Source of the DNA: Spirochaetia bacterium UBA2205
Lineage (GTDB): Bacteria; Spirochaetota; UBA4802; UB4802
NCBI GenBank assembly: GCA_002328585.1
Contig: DCUV01000018.1
Coordinates: forward strand, 1 to 26,049
Reading direction: 5' to 3'
DNA: 26,049 nt
Position 1 is the first letter of the stretch, and the number at the start of each line of letters is the position of its first letter. The notes under the pieces were generated by a model. That model did no database searches, was not told the origin of the DNA, and saw only the letters and a program-made list of their open reading frames with translations. Position numbers and translations under genes: made by a program. Below, one piece after another: positions 1 to 6,401 of this stretch.

Positions 1-634
1 TACTATCGAGATATGATGATATATACCTGGCAAAAACTCCACCTTCTTTATTACCTCTTTTTATGTTGCCTGTGGCACACCATGTTGTGCCGCCAGCATC
101 GCACCATTAATACACCCGGCATTGCGTCTTTATAATTTGCGCCATTATATGCCGCTTATGTATAAACCTGTCAACCATTTTTTTATGATGCTGCAAACAC
201 AATACAACTTATTCCATCTGATTATGTTAACAGTATAAACATGCAATGGTTATGTCAACCATTAATTTATACCAACCGGCTTTTTTTTATTTTCTCCTTT
301 TTCTTCATTTTATTAAAAAACAAAACATCGTTTGTTAGCGTTACGTTTTTTAATGCCTCCCTATTCTTGTATGTAAAAAGGGGATCAGTGGTCAGGTTGG
401 TGCATTGTGTTTGCTCCCCGGGTGTTTACAATACTGTCACGCCTGCGGCGTTATTACAATTATAATCTCTCATGATACAATATTTATCCCTGCGACTCCC
501 CCCCTCTCGTTCAGGATGACATGGCAAAGTTACAGCCTTGATACGCCTTTTGTTTTCACAAGGGAAAGGGGGGGTAAGGGGTATTCGTTTGTTACACAGG
601 AAAGTACATACATTTTTTTTATAAAGGATTATGT
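1..634. other. Left-edge gap without a convincing gene
   Basis: No reading frame here has a Shine-Dalgarno sequence, recognisable protein or normal codon use. The complement of about 1-150 holds two short frames that read like pieces of one interrupted protein (for example AGCINGAMLAAQHGVPQAT, then a stop, then KEVIKKVEFLPGIY), so it may be a decayed gene end, but I cannot name it. The stretch 480-590 carries C-rich and G-rich runs around CGTTCAGGATGACATGGC, which resembles the dispersed repeat DNA seen again near 11.93 kb and 18.9-19.2 kb. An inverted repeat ACGCC-TGC-GGCGT lies near 440. Confidence 0.4.
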
Positions 635-1003
635 CTATTGTTTTATTGGCAATATTCGTACACGCGATTGAATTAAATCTATAGTCACTATCGCCCCACC
701 AGTTAGCTCTTTATGATATTTTTTTATTGTTTCTATTACCTTAGAGGCATGTTTTTCTGGCAACGTATCTCTCGTCCTCAATTGTATTACACTTGGAGAA
801 TCCATAGCAGTATGAGCTAATATAACTGCAAAATCAAGATCGTGGGTTAATAGCATATAATCATTATTTTTTGCATATAAAAATATTTCGCTATCCTTTG
901 CATCTGGTTTGCCTATTTCAACCCAATGGATGGCATTTAATCCTGCTGTTTTAAGATAATCACACCACCGTGGCGATAAATTCATATCTACAATTATTTT
1001 CAT
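635..1003 (-). CDS. DUF5615 PIN-like toxin-type protein
   Basis: A 122-residue protein of the DUF5615 family, a PIN-like nuclease fold usually found as the toxin partner of DUF433 proteins. The acidic residues expected of a PIN-like site are visible: D6 in VDMNLSP, D37 and E39 in DAKDSEI, and D55 and D57 in THDLDF. Length is normal for the family. Its ATG overlaps the stop codon of the upstream DUF433 gene by four bases (ATGA), so the two are almost certainly translated together. By family knowledge it should act as an RNase restrained by its partner; the RNA target cannot be read from the sequence. Confidence 0.85.
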   Translation of the reverse strand: MKIIVDMNLSPRWCDYLKTAGLNAIHWVEIGKPDAKDSEIFLYAKNNDYMLLTHDLDFAVILAHTAMDSPSVIQLRTRDTLPEKHASKVIETIKKYHKELTGGAIVTIDLIQSRVRILPIKQ

Positions 1004-1227
1004 ACAGCGATGGGATTTTCTATTTCATCAACACGAAATGCAGCATATTGTAATGCAGCCGTTATATCTTCATTTTCAATGTATGGAAATGCACTTAAAA
1101 TTTCTTCGCGATTATAGCCTTCCGCAATCAAATGTACAATCATCGCAACGGTAACTCGCATGCCCCTTATACAGGGTTTGCCACCCATTATCTCAGGATC
1201 AATTGTTATTCTATTCATTATTTCCAT
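1000..1227 (-). CDS. DUF433 antitoxin-type protein
   Basis: A 75-residue DUF433 protein with the family hallmark ITIDPEIMGGKPCIRGMRVTV at residues 8-28, followed by helices that include EGYNREEILSAFPYI. DUF433 proteins carry a helix-turn-helix-like fold and commonly act as antitoxin and autoregulator for a DUF5615 toxin. It is the first gene of the pair and overlaps the toxin by four bases. A second possible ATG lies three codons in (1216-1218). A good promoter lies directly upstream, so the pair has its own transcription unit. Confidence 0.85.
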   Translation of the reverse strand: MEIMNRITIDPEIMGGKPCIRGMRVTVAMIVHLIAEGYNREEILSAFPYIENEDITAALQYAAFRVDEIENPIAV

Positions 1228-1233
1228 GTTTTT

Positions 1234-1262
1234 AATATATCAACCATCAATTTATAAGTCAA
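1234..1262 (-). promoter_or_regulatory. Promoter of the DUF433/DUF5615 pair
   Basis: On the minus strand TTGACT (1262-1257) is followed after 17 bases by TATATT (1239-1234), a near-consensus sigma-70 promoter. The -10 box ends only 6 bases before the ATG at 1227, so the message would be almost leaderless unless another start is used. Confidence 0.6.
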
Positions 1263-1765
1263 TAAATTTATTGTGATTTATATTTTTATAATACACTCAC
1301 CTAACAAGGTTGTTATAATTTTGGAACATGGATGCTCCATGACGATAAAGAAAAAATGGGGTCAGAGCCTTAAAAAACACGAGATTCTTCGCTATGGAAA
1401 CTCGTTTTGAAGCAATGGAAAAACGTTTTACCACCCTGCAGTGGTTTATAGGCATTGGGTTTACCGTCATCAGCATCCTCATTGCTGTGTTTGGCCTTTT
1501 TGTTGGAAAATAAAAAAATTTTTAAAAAAAATAAAAAAAATATTTGACTTTATTGTATTATGTCATATGCATAGTGCAATTTTATTGACAAAATACTATG
1601 TGTTTTTTAGATGGACAGTAGCTGTTTAACATAGTGTTAAGTCAAGTTTTTTGTATTTATTTTAATTTTCATAGCTCTCCCTATCATAAAAAATTAAACT
1701 TTAGTACATAAAAAGACGATTATAGATACATACGGTGAAGTGCGCACATGGAGAGGAGGAAGTCA
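1263..1765. other. AT-rich gap with a decayed gene fragment
   Basis: Between the minus-strand antitoxin and the STAS gene there is no intact gene apart from the 39-codon remnant at 1394. The stretch contains a copy of GGGGTCAGAGCC (1358-1369), a short inverted repeat ATGGA-TGC-TCCAT near 1328, and long A and T runs at 1511-1560. A weak sigma-28-like arrangement, TAAA (1695-1698), 16 bases, then GACGATTA (1715-1722), precedes the STAS gene. Confidence 0.4.
1394..1513 (+). pseudogene. Remnant: C-terminal coiled-coil plus membrane anchor
   Basis: A 39-codon frame reads METRFEAMEKRFTTLQWF and then one hydrophobic segment (IGIGFTVISILIAVFGLFVG). This matches the C-terminal end of a common type of small protein in which repeats of the form RFEAMEKRFE lead into a single C-terminal transmembrane helix. 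The expected N-terminal coiled coil is absent, and the upstream DNA in this frame does not extend it. No Shine-Dalgarno sequence precedes the ATG. It is best read as the leftover 3' end of a lost gene, though a genuine small membrane peptide cannot be excluded. Confidence 0.45.
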
Positions 1766-2035
1766 ATGACAACACAAAATTACTGGGCTTTCCCAAAAGA
1801 GATACCCCTTGAGGAGGTACCACGCTATTCCAGTATTTTTGAAAAGATCACCGAGCCAAAAACAATTCAATTTGATTTAACCAAAACAGAGTGGATTCAC
1901 TCATCATTCATTGGTTTTTTAATCCATGCAAAACATCTTACTGCAACCAAAGGGGGCAAGCTTTATATTATTCCTTCCCCGGCAGTGCAGCATATCCTTG
2001 ACCTGATGAACCTCAGGGAATATTTACTCCATTAA
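1766..2035 (+). CDS. STAS-domain protein (anti-sigma antagonist-like)
   Basis: An 89-residue single STAS domain. The core IQFDLTKTEWIHSSFIGFLIHA (residues 34-55) aligns with the usual [V/I]-x-D-x(4)-x-x-D-S-S-G-I-G motif; the phosphorylatable serine is present (S46/S47) but the preceding Asp is His and the Gly is Phe. The end (GGKLYIIPSPAVQHILDLMNL) is typical. Family members regulate partner-switching sigma factors or signalling proteins. I chose the ATG at 1766 because GAGGAGG sits directly before it; a frame-matching ATG at 1748 overlaps that ribosome binding site. No kinase, phosphatase or sigma factor lies beside it, so its partner is unknown. Confidence 0.75.
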   Translation: MTTQNYWAFPKEIPLEEVPRYSSIFEKITEPKTIQFDLTKTEWIHSSFIGFLIHAKHLTATKGGKLYIIPSPAVQHILDLMNLREYLLH

Positions 2036-2348
2036 CAATACATAAAAAAACACTTCTGCATCGACTGCACAAGATTCAGGATAACTGCCGCTAAATATTT
2101 CCATCACCCTTTCGGCAGCTTTTATACATTTTTATACATTTATACATTATATTACATTATATAAAAATGCTAACGTTAAACAAAAAATTACCACTGAATC
2201 ATTTGGAATTATTACAATGGCGTGCTATATAACATACCACTTCAAGACAAACCAAAAACAAAATTAAGAAAACAAACCCTTACTAAAAGAAATAAAAGGA
2301 GGCTATATGCAAACCTCCCTTTATAAAAATCTTGTATAGTATCATCTC
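2036..2348. other. AT-rich convergent gap
   Basis: The gap separates the plus-strand STAS gene from the end of the minus-strand dismutase gene. A possible terminator of the STAS gene is CTGCCG (2085-2090) pairing with CGGCAG (2113-2118), followed by CTTTTA; the 22-base loop makes it weak. A short degenerate tandem run of TTTATACAT units follows at about 2119-2165. No gene is visible. Confidence 0.4.
2294..2322 (-). terminator. Terminator of the superoxide dismutase gene
   Basis: Read on the minus strand, AAAGGGAGG is followed by an 11-base loop, then CCTCCTTTT and a T-rich run. It lies about 27 bases after the dismutase stop codon, as expected for an intrinsic terminator. One base bulges in the lower stem. 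Confidence 0.6.
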
Positions 2349-3008
2349 TTATGCGGCCTCAACACAAAATGGATTCAATGTACAATCAGCCAGTATTTTC
2401 CCTGCACTGTCATAATGTATCTCAACCTGCCGCCAGTTTACTATATTCCAGAACGCTTTAATATAATCAGCACGCCGGTTTTGATAACTAAGATAATATG
2501 CATGCTCCCATACATCAAGTCCTAAAATGGGTATCAGCCTATCCATTAAAGGACTATCCTGATTGGGAGTAGAATGGACAACAAGCTCTCCCCTTTCGTT
2601 GACGCTCAACCATGCCCATCCTGATCCAAAACGGTTCAGCGCAGCATTGCTAAATTCATCAATAAACCTTTCCATTGTACCAAAGGTTTTGTTGATATTG
2701 TTTAAAAGCTGCCCCTGCGGTGTCTGAGCTCTTGCTCCAAGGATATTCCAGAAGAGTGAGTGATTATAATGTCCACCGCCGTTATTGCGCACAATAGATT
2801 GTATATCCTGTGGCACTGCATTTAAATCTGCCAGAAGCTGCTCCAATGGCAGTTCATAAAGCATAGGATACTTATTGAGTGCAGCATTTAACTTATCAAT
2901 GTACGCTGCATGGTGTTTAGTATGGTGTATCTCCATAGTTTTTGCATCGATGTACGGTTCCAATGCGTTGTAATCATAGGGTAGTTGTGGTAATGTATAT
3001 GGTTTCAT
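2349..3008 (-). CDS. sodA: Superoxide dismutase, Mn-type
   Basis: A 219-residue Fe/Mn superoxide dismutase, which converts superoxide to oxygen and hydrogen peroxide in the cytoplasm; no signal peptide is present. All four metal ligands are visible by alignment with E. coli SodA: H28 (MEIHHTKHH), H83 (NHSLFW), D165 and H169 (LDVWEHAYYL). The motif GGGHYNHSLFW with glutamine in NQDSP (Q150) is the Mn-type arrangement rather than the Fe-type, although cambialistic enzymes look alike. The final 20 or so residues, with two cysteines, extend slightly past the E. coli protein. AGGAG precedes the ATG. It stands alone, divergent from the hydrolase gene. Confidence 0.95.
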   Translation of the reverse strand: MKPYTLPQLPYDYNALEPYIDAKTMEIHHTKHHAAYIDKLNAALNKYPMLYELPLEQLLADLNAVPQDIQSIVRNNGGGHYNHSLFWNILGARAQTPQGQLLNNINKTFGTMERFIDEFSNAALNRFGSGWAWLSVNERGELVVHSTPNQDSPLMDRLIPILGLDVWEHAYYLSYQNRRADYIKAFWNIVNWRQVEIHYDSAGKILADCTLNPFCVEAA

Positions 3009-3048
3009 GATTAGTCTCCTGAAATTTTAGTTTCATCTAAATTACTGA

Positions 3049-3077
3049 AATATACAATAATTTTCATGACTCGTCAA
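3049..3077 (-). promoter_or_regulatory. Promoter of the superoxide dismutase gene
   Basis: On the minus strand TTGACG (3077-3072), 17 bases, then TATATT (3054-3049). The distance to the ATG at 3008 leaves a leader of about 35 bases that contains the ribosome binding site. Confidence 0.65.
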
Positions 3078-3111
3078 TACCGGTTTGCTTTTTTACGATA
3101 AAATTTTTGAC

Positions 3112-3152
3112 TTGACATTTATAATATAAATAATTAATGTACGTTCATTAAT
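3112..3152 (+). promoter_or_regulatory. Promoter with overlapping operator-like inverted repeat
   Basis: TTGACA (3112-3117), 17 bases, then TAATGT (3135-3140) make a plausible plus-strand promoter. The inverted repeat ATTAATG (3133-3139), TACGTT, CATTAAT (3146-3152) covers the -10 box and likely start site. An arm length of seven with a six-base centre fits a dimeric repressor such as a TetR-type protein. The target gene would be the hydrolase at 3302, leaving a leader of about 150 bases. Confidence 0.45.
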
Positions 3153-3301
3153 ATTGTACATTTTTATCATCTCTGGCAGATAATAAAAATAACATCACTC
3201 TATTTTCTTAATTTTTTTAACAGATAGTTTTATATGAGCTTGCCCACTTTTTAATGACAACGGGGTGATGGTATCAATTCTATTAAGAGAGGGTATATAT
3301 C

Positions 3302-4123
3302 ATGAAAACAAATCATGAAGAAACAATGGTACTATCAGGAGGCATACAACTTTTTACGGTAATAGACTACATCGAAAATTCAGATGCTGTTATAGTCATT
3401 GTTCATGGCTTATGTGAACACTGTGGCAGATATGATTATGTTGTTAATAAACTTAATTCATATGGTTATTCGGAGTATCGCATGGATCTTCGTGGACATG
3501 GTAAATCCGAAGGAGAATCTACATTTATCAATAGCTTTGAGGAGTACATTGAAGATTGTAACATTATTGTAAAACTGGCTAAACAACAAAATCCTGAAAA
3601 ACCTATCTTCATGCTGGGGCACAGCATGGGTGGATTTATTTCTGCCTCATATGGCATCCAGTATCATGATTTTTTAAAAGGCCAAATTTTATCAGGAGCA
3701 GCAGTAATGGTACTGCCAGATTTAAAAAATGCTCTTAATCTTGATTATAAAGCACAGGCGCAAACACGTATCCCCAATGCACTTCCAGACAAAGTATCTC
3801 GCGATCCCAATGTTGTAAAAGCATATCGGGAGGACCCGCTTGTTAAAAAAGATTTTACCATTATGCTTATGGGCGAGATATTTATACGGGGAGCACAATG
3901 GATAGAGCAAAACAGAAAAAAATACCGCTATCCATGTCTTATACTTCATGGCGGCAATGACCAGATTGTTCCTCCTTTAGCTTCCCATACATTTTATGAA
4001 GAGATTGCCTCCACCGATAAACAATTGAAAATATACGACAACCTGTACCATGAAATACTTAATGAACCTGAAAAGGATATGGTAATAGAAGATATCCATG
4101 CATGGATTAAATCTCACTGCTGA
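3302..4123 (+). CDS. Alpha/beta hydrolase, monoacylglycerol-lipase-like
   Basis: A 273-residue serine hydrolase of the monoacylglycerol lipase/lysophospholipase group. The catalytic triad is readable: S108 in GHSMGG, D220 in GGNDQIVPP and H250 in LYHEILNE. Also typical are the HG oxyanion motif in VIVHGLCEHCGRY (residues 33-45) and MDLRGHGKSEG (61-71). There is no signal peptide, so it should be cytoplasmic and probably frees fatty acid from monoacylglycerols or related esters; the true substrate is not known. AGAGGG precedes the ATG. It is a single-gene unit, divergent from sodA, with an operator-like repeat upstream that suggests regulated expression. Confidence 0.85.
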   Translation: MKTNHEETMVLSGGIQLFTVIDYIENSDAVIVIVHGLCEHCGRYDYVVNKLNSYGYSEYRMDLRGHGKSEGESTFINSFEEYIEDCNIIVKLAKQQNPEKPIFMLGHSMGGFISASYGIQYHDFLKGQILSGAAVMVLPDLKNALNLDYKAQAQTRIPNALPDKVSRDPNVVKAYREDPLVKKDFTIMLMGEIFIRGAQWIEQNRKKYRYPCLILHGGNDQIVPPLASHTFYEEIASTDKQLKIYDNLYHEILNEPEKDMVIEDIHAWIKSHC

Positions 4124-4253
4124 AATACAACCATTACCGTTACTGTTCACCAATAGTAGTATTTTTATCAAAGGTGTCAATGAAACGTATCCGGTATTGT
4201 ACGTATGATACCATTTATTTATATAAAATTTCTTCAGACCAAACATTTTTATG

Positions 4254-4281
4254 TTGTCACTGGTTCTATATACTATATACT
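4254..4281 (+). promoter_or_regulatory. Promoter of selD
   Basis: TTGTCA (4254-4259), 16 bases, then TATACT (4276-4281). Transcription would start near 4288, giving a short leader with AAGGA (4293-4297) seven bases before the ATG at 4305. This supports 4305 as the selD start over the in-frame ATG at 4290. Confidence 0.5.
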
Positions 4282-4304
4282 GTTACATAATGAAGGATAA
4301 CACA

Positions 4305-5366
4305 ATGGAAAGCTGTAACATCAATCCAAAAAAGAAGTTGCGCCTTACTGAATCGGTACGCGGGTCAGGGTGAGCTGCAAAGATAGGTCCGGCGGACCTT
4401 GATGCAATAGTAAAAAAGCTCCCCATCACGTATACCGGCAATGTGCTTGTTGGCATGCAGACGGGCGACGATGCCGGTGTGTACAGAATCAGTGATGATG
4501 TAGCAATTGTTCAAACTGTGGATATTATCACTCCCATAGTGGATGACCCTTTTGTCTTTGGAAAGATTGCAGCGGTTAACAGCATATCCGATATATACGC
4601 TATGGGAGGCACACCCATTACAGCCTTGAATATTGTATGCTTTCCCGTTACAACATTTGCCATGGACGTGCTGGAAAAAATATTACTGGGTGGGCTTCAG
4701 GCACTGCAACAAACCGGCATACAGCTTATTGGCGGTCACAGCATTGATGATGTTGAACTTAAATATGGACTGGCGGTAACCGGGCTTATACATCCTGATG
4801 CCATAATTACCAATACCGGCATACAGCCGCACGACGTTATTATCCTTACCAAACCGCTTGGCACCGGAACCATCAATACAGCCATAAAAGCCGGCGTTGC
4901 TGACAGCAGCCACATTGACCAATGCATTACCTCCATGACTACAATAAACAATTGCATGGCTGGCTACCCAAACCCTGAACATATTCATGCCATGACCGAT
5001 GTAACCGGCTTTGGGCTCATAGGTCATCTCAATGAAATGCTTGGCGATAGTTCCCTTGAAATTGTTATCAATACAGGTGCCGTCCCCTTTATTAATGGGG
5101 CAACCCGATATGCTGCCATGGGGCTTCTTCCCGGCGGATTATACCGCAACAGGGATTTTGCCGGAAAACGCTGCACTATCAATTCCAGCGTTAAACGTGA
5201 AATTGCCGATCTGCTGTTTGACCCGCAAACATCGGGCGGGCTTTTGATTGCCGTCTCGCCTGACAATGCAGGAACGGTAATTGACTTTATTGCAAAAAAA
5301 ACCCTGTGCACAGCAATAATAGCTAACTGCCGCAAGGCTGACAGTGCCCATATTTATATTGAATAG
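4305..5366 (+). CDS. selD: Selenophosphate synthetase, itself a selenoprotein (in-frame UGA)
   Basis: SelD makes selenophosphate from selenide and ATP, the selenium donor for SelA. From the ATG at 4305 the frame reads MESCNINPKKKLRLTESVRG-SG, then UGA at 4371-4373 (codon 23), then AAKIGPADLDAIVKKLP and on without a stop to 5366, giving 353 residues, the usual SelD size. The UGA falls exactly where E. coli SelD has its catalytic cysteine (GC-AAK), and the partner lysine is K26; selenocysteine at this site is known in many organisms. Other marks are TGDDAGVY, the Asp/His metal site in GGHSIDDVELKYGLAVTG, and FDPQTSGGLL near the end. An annotation that stops at UGA would start wrongly at 4443. 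The gene AAGGA ribosome site is at 4293-4297. Its products act with selC, selA and selB downstream. Confidence 0.95.
4376..4406 (+). promoter_or_regulatory. SECIS-like hairpin after the selD UGA
   Basis: Two bases after the UGA, UGCA (4376-4379) can pair with UGCA (4403-4406); above an internal loop AGGUCC (4385-4390) pairs with GGACCU (4394-4399) around the apical loop GGC. The loop begins 17 bases after the UGA and has G in its first positions, which meets the usual bacterial SECIS rules. SelB should bind it to deliver Sec-tRNA here. Confidence 0.75.
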
Positions 5367-5377
5367 AGTACTAAACA

Positions 5378-5539
5378 ATGAAATATTCAGATGACAAACG
5401 AAGAGAACTTATTAAAAAAATATTCTGGGATTATGAAATAGATGATACTATCGGAGGATTATGTATCGTTTTATGTTTCATGCGAAGGGTTAAGCAACAT
5501 TCAAGTTGCATTACTTTGTTATGTCCAACATTGCTTTAA
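5378..5539 (+). pseudogene. Probable truncated small ORF after selD
   Basis: An ATG 11 bases after selD opens a 53-codon frame. Its first 24 residues, MKYSDDKRRELIKKIFWDYEIDDT, look like a real protein start of the kind often seen in small proteins beside toxin-antitoxin genes (charged helix followed by FWDY). After a GGAGG sequence the rest (IGGLCIVLCFMRRVKQHSSC...) no longer looks like a protein, so the gene is probably cut or frameshifted. It overlaps the end of the DUF2283 gene on the other strand by a few bases. No family name can be given safely. Confidence 0.35.
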
Positions 5540-5766
5540 CTATAACAAGCATCATGCCCGTGCGCTGATTTTGAAGGCATCTCCTGAAATGAAAACTCGG
5601 TTAAATTTGCATTTTCTTTTGCATGTTCAATGGTCATTGCAACTATATTCCCAATTTTGTCTAATTCTACATAAATATTTGGACTTAACTCTCTTGTTTC
5701 TTCAATCTCGTTATCAGAAAATTCAATATATGCCGTATCGGTATCGGTAAAATATTTTACTCGCAT
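5536..5766 (-). CDS. DUF2283 antitoxin-type protein
   Basis: A 76-residue DUF2283 protein: the pattern MRVKYFTDTDTAYIEFSDNEIEE, then SPNIYVELDKIGNIVAMTIEHA, is diagnostic (residues 1-49). DUF2283 proteins are commonly paired with DUF4258 or RelE-like toxins and serve as antitoxins. The gene lies six bases after the DUF4258 gene; its AAGGGG ribosome site is formed by the last codons of that gene, so translation is coupled. The tail (MPSKSAHGHDACYS) is less typical and may come from DNA joined at the fragment next door. Confidence 0.8.
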   Translation of the reverse strand: MRVKYFTDTDTAYIEFSDNEIEETRELSPNIYVELDKIGNIVAMTIEHAKENANLTEFSFQEMPSKSAHGHDACYS

Positions 5767-5772
5767 AATTGT

Positions 5773-6009
5773 TTACCCCTTATAAGTTCTGTCAAAAAAT
5801 GCATTATGAACTGTTTTGCCATCTGGCAACATAATTACTCGCAGATATTTTGATTCTTTGTCAATAAAAGCCCATCTGCGTATTCTACCGTCTTGCTGTA
5901 TTTCTTCTTTTTCATAATTGTCAATTACATATTCAATATATTCATCATTTATTGATGCACTATCCTTCCTTTTTCGTGTATATGCAAAATATTCAGTGAA
6001 TGCAAACAA
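5773..6009 (-). CDS. DUF4258-type toxin protein
   Basis: A 78-residue protein with the family core RIRRWAFIDKESKYLRVIMLPDGKTVHNAFFDR (residues 43-75), typical of the RelE-like toxins found next to DUF2283 proteins. The start appears to be TTG at 6009-6007, supported by GAAGGA (6024-6019) nine bases upstream; no ATG is suitably placed. By family it is expected to be an mRNA-degrading or translation-inhibiting toxin, but this has not been shown for most members. Toxin first, antitoxin second is the gene order here. The pair faces the sel genes and separates selD from selC. Confidence 0.75.
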   Translation of the reverse strand: MFAFTEYFAYTRKRKDSASINDEYIEYVIDNYEKEEIQQDGRIRRWAFIDKESKYLRVIMLPDGKTVHNAFFDRTYKG

Positions 6010-6060
6010 AATGTACTATCCTTCAATTTTGTTATGATGGTTATGCATATCACAGTAAAT

Positions 6061-6089
6061 AATCTATTATATAAAAATTGTAATGTCAA
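6061..6089 (-). promoter_or_regulatory. Promoter of the DUF4258/DUF2283 pair
   Basis: On the minus strand TTGACA (6089-6084), 17 bases, then TAGATT (6066-6061), about 50 bases before the TTG start of the DUF4258 gene. Confidence 0.5.
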
Positions 6090-6195
6090 TAATTTTTGAT
6101 ATAGTAATGGCACCCCTCAGGGTAAAATATTTCTTTACCACAATACAAATCTTCACAATTAAAATAATGACATTTGGGTTAAATAAAAATTTTTC

Positions 6196-6225
6196 TTTAC
6201 ATAAATACTCGCAACCCTATAGTAT
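6196..6225 (+). promoter_or_regulatory. Promoter of the tRNA-Sec gene
   Basis: TTTACA (6196-6201) with TATAGT (6218-6223, spacing 16) or TAGTAT (6220-6225, spacing 18). It ends about 20 bases before the mature tRNA start, suitable for selC and for read-through into selA and selB. Confidence 0.5.
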
Positions 6226-6244
6226 TAACTCGATAGTGATACAA

Positions 6245-6336
6245 GGAAGCGGATGAGATCTGGTGGTCTCTGCGGTCTTCAAAACCGCTGGCTGCCCTTA
6301 CCGGCAGTGGCAGGTTCGATTCCTGCCCCTTCCGCA
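6245..6336 (+). tRNA. selC: tRNA-Sec (anticodon TCA)
   Basis: A selenocysteine tRNA of about 90 bases. The anticodon stem GCGGT/ACCGC closes the loop CTTCAAA, giving anticodon UCA, which reads UGA. A long variable arm (CTGCC, CTTACC, GGCAG), the D arm (GAGA/TCTC around TCTGGTGG) and the T arm (GCAGG-TTCGATT-CCTGC) are all present, and the 5' GGAAG and 3' CTTCCG ends match other selC genes. The acceptor is unusual: the 5' strand GGAAGCGG has eight bases but only seven (CCCTTCC) remain on the 3' side before the discriminator G6334, so C6250 is bulged or mispaired. The 3' end reads G-CA, so CCA is not fully encoded. It lies just upstream of selA. Confidence 0.95.
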
Positions 6337-6349
6337 TTTTAAAATAGGC

Positions 6350-6381
6350 AAAACCCTGCAGCTTGTACTTTACAGGGTTTT
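6350..6381 (+). terminator. Hairpin between selC and selA
   Basis: AAAACCCTG (6350-6358) pairs with CAGGGTTTT (6373-6381) over a 14-base loop. With only four T residues it could be a leaky terminator or processing signal after the tRNA, letting some transcripts continue into selA. The selA ribosome site AAAGGA begins seven bases later. Confidence 0.45.
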
Positions 6382-6401
6382 CATTGCAAAGGATAGTATG
6401 T

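Noticed and set aside
241..671. Overlapping open frames of 74 and 88 codons on the plus strand
   Set aside because: No ribosome site, low-complexity phenylalanine-rich content, and the second runs into the DUF5615 gene on the other strand.
2119..2165. CRISPR-like or minisatellite array of TTTATACAT units
   Set aside because: The units are short, degenerate and AT-rich without spacers; simple-sequence DNA explains them.
4443..5366. Reading selD from the ATG at 4443
   Set aside because: This removes the active-site residue and the glycine-rich start of the enzyme; the upstream frame through UGA is clearly homologous to SelD.
5442..5750. A 102-codon plus-strand frame opposite the DUF2283 gene
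   Set aside because: It is the shadow of the DUF2283 coding sequence, which has clear family motifs and a ribosome site.
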